Shown piece after piece: positions 15,683-20,133 of a stretch of DNA of 20,133 bases. The position numbers and the translations under genes are program-made. The notes beneath the pieces are model-generated. The model was not told where the DNA came from. It saw only the letters and a list, made by a program, of their open reading frames with translations, and searched no databases. Origin of the DNA: a virus; IMG/VR virus record IMGVR_UViG_3300002514_000246, positions 4,141 through 24,273 of that record, one strand, 5' to 3'. The stretch's first letter is position 1, and every line of letters begins with the position of its first letter.

Positions 15683-16782
15683 CACGCCGCCTCGTTGAAG
15701 ATGATGCGCTTCCGTGTTTCGTAGTGATGCTGCGTAGCCGCGCGCGCGAAGTATTCTGCGTCTGGCTCGATCTCTGCCTCGTATTCTTGCTCGTCTAGGA
15801 AACCGAGCGTTGGGTCCACCATGTGAACCTCCCTCTGTTCCTTGATAAGATCCATCGCGAAAGCCAATCGGATACCCGATGGCTGAAATAGACCGTATGT
15901 ACGCGTATCACGGCTGTCCTCGTCATACGAGGCGATGATTCTCGTTTTTTCTTCTTCGGGGATGATCCAGTCTGGAACGTCGAGAAGTGTCCAGAAGTGA
16001 AAGCGCAAATCTGGAATTTCCGCACGACGTGTGTAGAGACTTGGATGAATCCAAGAGATGCCAACACTCTCACGGTATATAGGCGTAAACGACCGAATGA
16101 TTTCACCTGGTGGTCCGCCCACACCGGCAGTCCTCGCAACACATTCGTCGTCCACGTCCTTTGGCTGTTCTTCGTCCAGGTGGACGATCTCTTGCTTGGT
16201 TCCCTGAAACGCTGCGGCTCCCTGACTTGAATACCTAAAACGGATGACAGAATTGAACGGTGGCTTAAATACGATGACGTTATTTTTCCATCCACGCTCA
16301 ACCGTGTAGTCGCAAGAATCCGTGAGTAGATACTCCGGACAAAGTTCGTGATACTTCGCTTGAACGATTTCAATGGATGTGTCCTCGGTGTCAGAGACAG
16401 TCCAGACGTTCACTGGCGGTAGGAAGCGTTCGCTCGCTTGCTTGGTGACGGGATTCATCCCGATGCATCCGGAGATCACTTCTGCGGCTGACGAGTAGGT
16501 CTTGGCGCAACGGTTTCCGGTGACGACGATGCGTTGCTTGGATGTGTCCAGGTGGAACTTCAGGGGCGAGGATTTGATGTCGCCGTTGGGTAGGGCGCCT
16601 TCGGGACAGTCGAAGGGCATATAGTTGTAGATGGGATCTGCCGCGACGTGATCCATGTAGTATCGGAAGTTGGGGATGGTGCGTTCGGCTCGTTCGGAAA
16701 GCTCGTTCGCCTCATTCGGATACTTCTGAATCATAAAGCTCAACATGGTCACGGCTGACCATATATCGCCTATGCTCGCCAT
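15682..16782 (-). CDS. Terminase large subunit, ATPase domain as a separate protein
   Basis: The 366-aa protein has the motor half of a large terminase. Walker A is VVTGNRCAKTYSSA (Gly89 to Thr95; Lys94 and Thr95 present, with Ala93 where Gly is usual). Walker B is EIVHLDEEQ (Asp203, catalytic Glu204). The coupling motif is RSFTPIYRES (about 230-239). An adenine-binding Gln-like N-terminal region precedes it. The chain ends at about the point where the linker to the nuclease normally begins; no RNase H motifs follow. The nuclease is encoded separately at 14160-14984. It powers DNA translocation into the head at the portal. The start shares one base with the stop of the 83-aa gene. Confidence 0.87.
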   Translation of the reverse strand: MASIGDIWSAVTMLSFMIQKYPNEANELSERAERTIPNFRYYMDHVAADPIYNYMPFDCPEGALPNGDIKSSPLKFHLDTSKQRIVVTGNRCAKTYSSAAEVISGCIGMNPVTKQASERFLPPVNVWTVSDTEDTSIEIVQAKYHELCPEYLLTDSCDYTVERGWKNNVIVFKPPFNSVIRFRYSSQGAAAFQGTKQEIVHLDEEQPKDVDDECVARTAGVGGPPGEIIRSFTPIYRESVGISWIHPSLYTRRAEIPDLRFHFWTLLDVPDWIIPEEEKTRIIASYDEDSRDTRTYGLFQPSGIRLAFAMDLIKEQREVHMVDPTLGFLDEQEYEAEIEPDAEYFARAATQHHYETRKRIIFNEAA

Positions 16783-17033
16783 CAGAACTGTGAGTGCTGC
16801 GTGATCGGATTCACCGACACATTCTCAGCCGCTACCGTGGCGTGTTTGTCTGCCTCCATCCAATCTGTAATCACTACTCCGTCCACTCTGAGCGCCCCCT
16901 TGTGAAAGGCATCCATCACCTGTTCGCGTTTCTTCTTGCCGGCGGCAGTCAGGTCGATGTTCTTCGCGCGCCGGCTCCCTGTCTCTTTCGGGACTTTGAA
17001 AACGCCCTTGCGATATTCTACCTTCTCAGGCAT
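16782..17033 (-). CDS. Hypothetical small basic protein before the terminase
   Basis: The 83-aa product has an ATG with GAGAGGAT upstream and overlaps the gene before it by 8 nt. It is basic at first (VEYRKGVFKVPKETGSRRAK), then a helix (AAGKKKREQVMDAFHKGAL) and a mixed C-terminus. Being directly before the ATPase, it could be a small terminase subunit or DNA-binding partner, but it is shorter than most and I see no clear helix-turn-helix. Function unknown. Confidence 0.65.
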   Translation of the reverse strand: MPEKVEYRKGVFKVPKETGSRRAKNIDLTAAGKKKREQVMDAFHKGALRVDGVVITDWMEADKHATVAAENVSVNPITQHSQF

Positions 17034-17238
17034 TGAGTATCCTCTCTGACGCGCGTGGTGCGTTGCCCTCGCCTCGCTCGATCTCGCCGGCCAGGAGTCG
17101 CGCGTCCTTCGTCAGTTGATCCTTGAGTCGTTTCTCGTCGCGGTCGAATGTCTCCGTGACGATGTTCGGGATCTCAGGATCGAGGTCTGCGAGTTCCGCG
17201 ACCTTGAATCCGGATTTGAATTTGTGTCGCTCGTTCAT
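17026..17238 (-). CDS. Hypothetical small charged protein
   Basis: The 70-aa product starts at an ATG overlapping the stop of the 109-aa gene by four bases (ATGA); there is no strong Shine-Dalgarno, so translation is probably coupled. It is polar, with a helical charged middle (RDEKRLKDQLTKDARLLAGE) that may form a coiled coil. It could be a terminase small-subunit part or an assembly factor. Function unknown. Confidence 0.62.
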   Translation of the reverse strand: MNERHKFKSGFKVAELADLDPEIPNIVTETFDRDEKRLKDQLTKDARLLAGEIERGEGNAPRASERILNA

Positions 17239-17564
17239 CCGGACGTGCGATCGTCGGTCGACTTCGGACCTTTGGAGAAGTAGGGATCTGCCGCTACCTC
17301 GACCGATGGCGGCTGAGTGTTGATCGAGTTGCCGACTGCGCTGATCTGTTGCTCTGCGGCCTTGAGGCGCCGTTCCAGGGAGAGGATGCGATCGTTAAAC
17401 TCCGGCATCAGTTCGCGCATCGCCCTGGTCACGCGCGTCTGTGCGCGTTCCTCGTCGGACGGATCTGGTTCTGCCGGTGGTGCGGATTTGACTACTGGCT
17501 CCGGATCGCCCTTCGGTGTCGCTTCGGCTTTTTTCGATGGTCTCTTTGGTTGTCGCTTGGCCAT
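17235..17564 (-). CDS. Hypothetical coiled-coil protein, first gene of the packaging operon
   Basis: The ATG at 17564 has a perfect GGAGGT site 3-4 nt away, placed immediately after a hairpin and U6 run. The 109-aa product has a basic Lys/Pro/Ala-rich N-terminus (KRQPKRPSKKAEATPKG), then a Pro/Glu region, then a likely coiled coil (residues about 41-77: LMPEFNDRILSLERRLKAAE) and a polar end. Position as first gene before the terminase suggests a small-terminase-like or packaging accessory role, since terminase small subunits form helical rings. That is inference only. Confidence 0.7.
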   Translation of the reverse strand: MAKRQPKRPSKKAEATPKGDPEPVVKSAPPAEPDPSDEERAQTRVTRAMRELMPEFNDRILSLERRLKAAEQQISAVGNSINTQPPSVEVAADPYFSKGPKSTDDRTSG

Positions 17565-17573
17565 GTTACCTCC

Positions 17574-17620
17574 AAAAAAGATGGCGAGGGTGACGGAATG
17601 ACGGTCCCGTCGCCCCCGCC
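17574..17620 (-). terminator. 14-bp hairpin with U6 in the leader of the packaging operon
   Basis: Arms GGCGAGGGTGACGG (17583-17596) and CCGTCGCCCCCGCC (17607-17620) pair around a 10-nt loop. As minus-strand RNA this gives 13 pairs including one G-U, with one C/A mismatch. Three bases after the stem comes U6 (17574-17579), followed at once by the GGAGGT Shine-Dalgarno of the 109-aa gene. It has the form of an intrinsic terminator but lies between a promoter (17643-17671) and the first gene, so it should act as an attenuator or processing site. Confidence 0.7.
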
Positions 17621-17642
17621 TGGGCTAAGAAAGTGTGATCTG

Positions 17643-17671
17643 ATAATAACCCTCTCTGGCGAGTATGTCAA
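17643..17671 (-). promoter_or_regulatory. Strong sigma70-type promoter for the packaging operon
   Basis: The minus strand has the consensus TTGACA (17666-17671), a 17-bp spacer and TATTAT (17643-17648, five of six). Transcription would begin near 17636 and run into the hairpin leader of the 109-aa gene. It is back to back with a plus-strand TTGACA at 17692-17697, so the region is a divergent promoter pair. Confidence 0.7.
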
Positions 17672-17691
17672 CATCTTGTGTGAGATTAGCG

Positions 17692-17720
17692 TTGACACGC
17701 GCGATATTGTAGGTTAAGAT
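17692..17720 (+). promoter_or_regulatory. Plus-strand sigma70-like promoter, unit 1
   Basis: TTGACA (17692-17697), a 17-bp spacer and TAAGAT (17715-17720). The start would be near 17727, and a strong plus-strand terminator ends at 17834. The -35 is perfect, the -10 matches at four positions. Confidence 0.5.
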
Positions 17721-17875
17721 TGGTTCGACACCCACGGTGTTTCTTCGGGTGTTTCCTCAACTGTTTCCTCTGCAGGCTTGGCCGTCCGTCGAGAAAACCC
17801 ACTGTCATCGGAGCCGTCCGATGGCAGTTTTTTTCGTGCGCGCTTGACTCGGTGCAATTCATGTGCTAATATCAT
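17714..17875 (-). CDS. Doubtful 53-aa ORF with EETx repeats, antisense to the candidate RNAs
   Basis: An ATG at 17875 (or a GTG at 17950, giving 78 aa) opens a frame ending just upstream of the packaging promoter. The protein has a basic start (HRVKRARKKLPSDG) and an acidic repeat EETV-EETP-EETP, from a 12-nt repeat in codon phase, which speaks for coding. Against it: no Shine-Dalgarno at either start, and the frame runs through the 12-bp plus-strand terminator at 17801-17834. Either this is a small real gene and the terminator is chance, or the frame is a shadow of the RNA unit. Confidence 0.3.
   Translation of the reverse strand: MILAHELHRVKRARKKLPSDGSDDSGFSRRTAKPAEETVEETPEETPWVSNQS
17727..17834 (+). 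ncRNA. Candidate small RNA 1 (about 108 nt)
   Basis: The span is set by a promoter at 17692-17720 and an intrinsic terminator at 17801-17834, with no plausible plus-strand gene between. The 5' part can fold in two exclusive ways, CACC/GGTG within 17730-17740 or ACACCC (17728-17733) with GGGTGT (17747-17752). The middle has segments CCTCTGCAG and GGCCGTCC that complement segments of candidate RNA 2. All other genes in the window are on the opposite strand. Length and function are inferred from signals only. Confidence 0.38.
17801..17834 (+). terminator. Strong intrinsic terminator, plus strand
   Basis: ACTGTCATCGGA and TCCGATGGCAGT form a 12-bp stem (one G-U) with a GCCG loop, followed directly by seven T (17828-17834). 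This is the clearest plus-strand terminator in the window and stands where no plus-strand gene is visible. Confidence 0.75.
17844..17872 (+). promoter_or_regulatory. Plus-strand sigma70-like promoter, unit 2
   Basis: TTGACT (17844-17849), a 17-bp spacer and TAATAT (17867-17872), beginning ten bases after the U run of the terminator before it. The start would be near 17879. The -10 matches at four of six positions. Confidence 0.5.
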
Positions 17876-17878
17876 TTC

Positions 17879-18051
17879 ACGAAAGGACGGCCACCACTTG
17901 AAACTGCAGAGGCTTGTATGACCTTTAGATCGAAAGCATACGCGGTTCACGCGACGCCACCGGATTCAGTATTGGGCGATCGAGTGAATCGTTTTTCTAT
18001 GTTATTCGTAGCCAAGCGCACAGCCGTCCTTCGGAAGAAGGCCGGCTTTTT
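17879..18051 (+). ncRNA. Candidate small RNA 2 (about 173 nt)
   Basis: The unit is bounded by the promoter at 17844-17872 and the intrinsic terminator at 18023-18051. A 54-codon frame beginning ATG at about 17917 has only a weak AGAGG upstream and reads through the terminator, so a non-coding product is more likely. The 5' end carries GGACGGCC and CTGCAGAGG, which complement candidate RNA 1. An internal hairpin GATTCA/TGAATC followed by GTTTTT may be a second, weaker stop site. Evidence is from signals only. Confidence 0.35.
18023..18051 (+). terminator. Intrinsic terminator, plus strand
   Basis: GCCG-t-CCTTC and GAAGG-c-CGGC pair around a GGAA loop (nine pairs, one mismatch), followed by TTTTT (18047-18051). 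Confidence 0.65.
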
Positions 18052-18246
18052 GCGTGTATGGATTGGTGAAGCACCCAGGTAACTCGCTGTAAAATCGAGA
18101 ATAAGGGTCGGCATGCGGGACTGACGACCGAAAACATTCGCCGCCGTATCGGGAACGAAACTCCGCGCCCCTTCAGCGATTGGGGCAGAATCCACAGGAA
18201 AGCCCAGGATTCCCACAAGGGATAGGCCCAGGTTGGATTCGACAAC
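18052..18246. other. Non-coding spacer, nothing firm seen
   Basis: There is no convincing gene here. A minus-strand frame of 89 codons (17947-18216) runs through it, but it has a GTG start without Shine-Dalgarno and crosses the terminator at 18023-18051. No tRNA or clear promoter is visible. Confidence 0.4.
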
Positions 18247-18278
18247 AAAAAACCCTCCGGACTCGAAAGTCCAGAGGG
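18247..18278 (-). terminator. Strong intrinsic terminator with UUCG loop, minus strand
   Basis: On the minus strand CCCTCTGGACT and AGTCCGGAGGG form an 11-bp stem (one G-U) closed by the very stable UUCG tetraloop, followed directly by TTTTTT (18247-18252). It ends the small-gene operon that comes down from 20049, and also any transcript from the promoter at 18324-18352. Confidence 0.82.
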
Positions 18279-18300
18279 CAGTGGGGAGAGATCGAACAAC

Positions 18301-18357
18301 CTACGTCAAGGTCGTTATTCAAAAGTATCGCACAACTTTAACTCTACGTCAAGGTCG
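18301..18357. repeat. Two 14-bp direct repeats around a promoter
   Basis: CTACGTCAAGGTCG occurs at 18301-18314 and again at 18344-18357, 43 bp apart. The second copy contains the -35 box of the minus-strand promoter and the first lies at or just after its start site. Spacing is near four helical turns, as for paired operator sites bound by one regulator. Confidence 0.6.
18324..18352 (-). promoter_or_regulatory. Minus-strand sigma70-like promoter inside the repeat pair
   Basis: TTGACG (18347-18352), a 17-bp spacer and GATACT (18324-18329). The start would be near 18317, only about 40 nt before the terminator at 18247-18278, so the product would be a short RNA of about 70 nt unless the terminator is read through. 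Confidence 0.45.
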
Positions 18358-18543
18358 GAGCTACCTCAATGCTCGGGGACGGGGGACATAGGTGTGCCAG
18401 AATCTACTTCAAATTCAGGTCGATGACACGAATCGCGCTGAACCTAATGATTTCCCGCAAAAAGTGTCACTATGCATCGGGAACAGCAATCCGTGACGCC
18501 CCACACCCCGCCTTATATGACGGTCCCTTCCCCGATTCCAAAG
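18358..18543. other. Spacer without visible gene
   Basis: No gene with a Shine-Dalgarno is present on either strand. A plus-strand frame of 64 codons (18369-18563) lacks support and overlaps the end of the 70-aa gene. The stretch may be the 3' untranslated part of the small-gene operon. Confidence 0.4.
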
Positions 18544-18756
18544 TCAACCCCGCGCATCAATGATCGGCGACATACACAACTTCCGCTCGATCTCGCGACA
18601 GTTTTCCTCGATGACTTTACTCCACGACAGATCGCCGTTCTTCATCTGGTGGATCTCAAACAGACTGAGCGAGATACGAACGTCGCAGTGATACTCAGCC
18701 TTGCACCCCGTCAATCGCCAAGACTTCCCATTGAAGTCATAAATCTCAACACTCAT
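18544..18756 (-). CDS. Hypothetical 70-aa protein after the HNH gene
   Basis: The ATG at 18756 overlaps the HNH stop by four bases (ATGA), a classical coupled start; the longer frame from 18798 is less likely. The product has a strand-rich first half (SVEIYDFNGKSWRLTG, then CDVRISLSLFEIHQM) and a helical second half (WSKVIEENCREIERKL) with three Cys. No known family is recognised. It is the last gene before the terminator at 18247-18278. Confidence 0.68.
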   Translation of the reverse strand: MSVEIYDFNGKSWRLTGCKAEYHCDVRISLSLFEIHQMKNGDLSWSKVIEENCREIERKLCMSPIIDARG

Positions 18757-19148
18757 CGACGATGCCCCCTGTGATACGAACCGTGACAACGATGACACAA
18801 CACTGTGACATCAGTTGCCATCGACTCATCAAACCAATGACGATAATTACGATGATGAACTACCAACTTCTTAACCTTCATCTCCCAATCAGAAGTCCTA
18901 CCCGCCTCGCACAAAACGCACGAACCAAAATACTGAATCGCCGACTTCTTCAGAGACTTGAACCACTCCGTCGCCTCATACTTCTTCCGATCCCGCGCTT
19001 CCGGCTTGTTCTTCGACGCCAACAGCCTTAGAACCACCGCCTGGTCCAGACCCTGCGACAAGCCCTCCACGAAGGGGTCCTTCTCCGGCCTCCGGAACTC
19101 CGGATCGTCCAACTTCACCGTCCTCGGCCTCCCCTTCCGACGATTCAT
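18753..19148 (-). CDS. HNH endonuclease
   Basis: The frame opens at 19223, but the ATG at 19148 has AAAGGAG 6 nt before it, giving 131 aa. The C-terminal half shows a zinc-ribbon HNH fold: CVLC (Cys77, Cys80), then KKLVVHHRNYRHW with His98, His99 and Asn101, then VTVLCHRCHGSYH with Cys118, Cys121, His122 and His126. The N-terminus is basic (MNRRKGRPR). HNH enzymes near terminase genes are known in several phages to support packaging (HK97 gp74 type); others are homing enzymes. Here it lies about 1.2 kb before the packaging operon, in a separate transcript, so both roles remain open. Confidence 0.82.
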   Translation of the reverse strand: MNRRKGRPRTVKLDDPEFRRPEKDPFVEGLSQGLDQAVVLRLLASKNKPEARDRKKYEATEWFKSLKKSAIQYFGSCVLCEAGRTSDWEMKVKKLVVHHRNYRHWFDESMATDVTVLCHRCHGSYHRGHRR

Positions 19149-19317
19149 AGAATCTCCTTTCCAAAAACTCGACCCTGCCGTGAAGCTGTACCAACATTTC
19201 CGACAACTCCGCCATACCCTCAAAACAGAAAACGATCAACGGCTCCGTTTTCAACATCCGAATCTGCCCCTTCGTTTCGGCCAACTCCCGCTGAAACTTC
19301 TGAATCACCTCGACCAT
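18976..19317 (-). CDS. Hypothetical helical protein, overlapping both neighbours
   Basis: The ATG at 19317 has GAGGGAG seven bases upstream. The first 55 of 113 residues look like a coiled coil (VEVIQKFQRELAETKGQIRM, then ELSEMLVQLHGRVEFLERRF). The rest (GEAEDGEVGRSGVPEAGEG and on) is Gly/Glu-rich and lies inside the HNH gene in another frame, so it may be a passive extension. It overlaps the gene before by 98 nt and the HNH gene by 173 nt. It fills the otherwise empty 71 nt between them, which with the Shine-Dalgarno supports a real gene. Function unknown. Confidence 0.55.
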   Translation of the reverse strand: MVEVIQKFQRELAETKGQIRMLKTEPLIVFCFEGMAELSEMLVQLHGRVEFLERRFYESSEGEAEDGEVGRSGVPEAGEGPLRGGLVAGSGPGGGSKAVGVEEQAGSAGSEEV

Positions 19318-19489
19318 TCTCGAACTCCCTCAGTGAACGCTCTATCGCCAACTTCTGCTGCCAAGCACCCGCAAACGTCTTATGACCCTCGCGCGGATTC
19401 GATGCCATCGGAAAACCACTGTCCAATACAAAGAACCGGGTCTGCTCCCCATTAGCGCCCGCTCGCACCGACCTTACTTCAAATGCCAT
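19220..19489 (-). CDS. Hypothetical 89-aa protein
   Basis: An ATG at 19489 with AGAGGAAGG upstream is preferred over 19519, and overlaps the previous gene by 11 nt. The product begins with strands (AFEVRSVRAGANGEQTRFFV) and a helix (AGAWQQKLAIERSLREFENG). Its last 33 residues are Gly/Asp-rich and overlap the next gene, so they may not be under selection. No known family recognised. Confidence 0.6.
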   Translation of the reverse strand: MAFEVRSVRAGANGEQTRFFVLDSGFPMASNPREGHKTFAGAWQQKLAIERSLREFENGRGDSEVSAGVGRNEGADSDVENGAVDRFLF

Positions 19490-19904
19490 CACCGCCTTCC
19501 TCTCCAGACGCCGACTCACCAGTTACCAACGGCTCCACCAAATTCAAATTCAGAACACGCTCAACCTCATTCAACCGAACCGACAAACGCTCGATCACCA
19601 CCCCAAACTTCTCAACAGCATCCATCCGATCCTGGATAGCATCAACAAACGAAGCCGTAAACTCGTCCACATACTTCATCCTCCCCAACACCTTCTCAAA
19701 ATTTCGATCGCATATCTCCATCGACCGAATCAAGTCCTTCACGAACCTCAGCAACGTCCCATCCACAGGCGGATTCTCTGCCACCCACGCCCGAAATACC
19801 GACGCACTACTCGTCAACGCATCCTTACCACCATCACCCGAACCACCCACCAACGCCTTGCCCTCCCCTGACTTCTCCATCCTACGACGCTCCTTCCGAT
19901 TCAT
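19479..19904 (-). CDS. Hypothetical 141-aa helical protein
   Basis: An ATG at 19904 with GGGAGG five bases away is the likely start; a GTG lies one codon earlier. The N-terminus is basic (NRKERRRMEKSGEGK), then Gly/Ser-rich, then a long helical region with heptad-like spacing (LLRFVKDLIRSMEICDRNFE, later FVDAIQDRMDAVEKFGVVIE, then RLSVRLNEVERVLNLNLVE). It may form a coiled-coil oligomer. No enzyme motif is seen. Function unknown. Confidence 0.65.
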   Translation of the reverse strand: MNRKERRRMEKSGEGKALVGGSGDGGKDALTSSASVFRAWVAENPPVDGTLLRFVKDLIRSMEICDRNFEKVLGRMKYVDEFTASFVDAIQDRMDAVEKFGVVIERLSVRLNEVERVLNLNLVEPLVTGESASGEEGGDGI

Positions 19905-20049
19905 CACTACCTCCCTGTGAACGACGATCTCGCATCATAGCTTCCCTGGCAACATCACCACCTTCGCTCGTTTCCTCCGTGAACTCCGCATCCTCTATCA
20001 CTTCGTGACCCCCAATATTATCAGAAAATCGTCCGTGGGGTGGTTCCAT
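19882..20049 (-). CDS. Hypothetical 55-aa protein
   Basis: This is a short frame with an ATG at 20049 and AAGGGAG just upstream (spacing about 3). The product is polar and acidic (PPHGRFSDNIGGHEVIEDAE, then FTEETSEGGDVAREAMM), probably unstructured, and its last codons overlap the start of the 141-aa gene by 23 nt. The frame stays open upstream of the ATG in the visible bases, so a longer protein entering from outside the window cannot be excluded. Confidence 0.5.
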   Translation of the reverse strand: MEPPHGRFSDNIGGHEVIEDAEFTEETSEGGDVAREAMMRDRRSQGGSDESEGAS

Positions 20050-20133
20050 AGTCTCCCTTCCCCTCCCCCCGGGGGCCGCGCCGTCGCGTGGGTGGGGGGG
20101 GGGTTCGCGCTCCTGACGTGGACCAGGGTCTGC
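20050..20133. other. Low-complexity G/C-tract region at window end
   Basis: Contains a CCCCCCGGGGG run and a run of ten G. No gene start is visible. Such homopolymers are prone to sequencing or assembly error. Confidence 0.5.

Larger units (their letters stand above)
17767..17912. repeat. Interrupted inverted repeat linking the two candidate RNAs
   Basis: CCTCTGCAG (17767-17775) and GGCCGTCC (17780-17787) are matched in reverse order by GGACGGCC (17885-17892) and CTGCAGAGG (17904-17912), 17 complementary positions with unequal spacers of 4 and 11 nt. The arms lie in two different predicted transcripts, so they could pair between RNAs, or fold within one read-through RNA. Confidence 0.5.

Noticed and set aside
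17917-18081. Plus-strand 54-codon frame in candidate RNA 2
   Set aside because: Weak Shine-Dalgarno, and the frame continues through the terminator, so most of the C-terminus would not be transcribed.
17947-18216. Minus-strand frame of 89 codons whose stop overlaps the next GTG by GTGA
   Set aside because: Its GTG start has no Shine-Dalgarno, and the frame crosses a clear plus-strand terminator, giving residues (RKKPAFFRRTA) typical of translated terminators.
18280-18315. T-arm-like stretch GTTGTTCGATC on the minus strand, as in a tRNA
   Set aside because: The flanking T-stem does not pair and no acceptor, anticodon or D arm can be drawn; the neighbouring bases form the UUCG terminator.
17565-18543. 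CRISPR array or attachment site in the non-coding block
   Set aside because: Only one 14-bp repeat pair exists, without regular spacers, and there is no integrase or Cas gene nearby.

Overview
The window is part of the genome of a tailed double-stranded DNA bacteriophage, read here against its direction of transcription: every protein gene I can support lies on the minus strand. The set of proteins (large portal, scaffold-like protein, major capsid protein, short adaptor, beta-rich nozzle-like tail protein, long tail fibre, no tape measure or major tail protein) points to a short-tailed, podovirus-like particle. Strong purine-rich Shine-Dalgarno sites and sigma70-type promoters suggest a bacterial host, but the sequence does not identify it. 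No integrase, repressor or tRNA is visible. All family assignments come from reading motifs and gene order, without database searches.

In the direction of transcription (from position 20133 down to 1) there are four blocks. (A) 18544-20049: six small, tightly packed and overlapping genes, including an HNH endonuclease, closed by a strong intrinsic terminator at 18247-18278. (B) 17565-18543: about 1 kb with no convincing protein gene but several promoter- and terminator-like signals. Two candidate small RNA units lie on the plus strand (17727-17834 and 17879-18051), and a third promoter-terminator pair lies on the minus strand, with its promoter set within a 14-bp direct repeat. (C) 12907-17564: a packaging and lysis operon. 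It holds three small genes, the terminase ATPase, a membrane protein (holin candidate), an M15-type peptidase (endolysin candidate), a separate terminase nuclease, two small single-span membrane proteins and an unknown 223-aa protein. (D) 1-12768: the virion operon, running portal, scaffold, capsid, decoration-like protein, two unknowns, adaptor, small beta protein, nozzle, fibre-associated protein and a long tail fibre cut by the window edge.

Two points stand out. First, the large terminase is encoded as two separate proteins, ATPase and nuclease, with the lysis genes between them. Second, operons C and D appear to begin in the same way: a sigma70-like promoter, then a long stable hairpin followed by a run of U, then directly the Shine-Dalgarno site and start codon of the first gene. 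The hairpins look like intrinsic terminators placed in the 5' leaders, which suggests control by attenuation, antitermination or RNA processing. The non-coding block B, with its own short transcription units and RNA segments able to pair with each other, sits next to the first of these leaders and is the best candidate for a new regulatory system.
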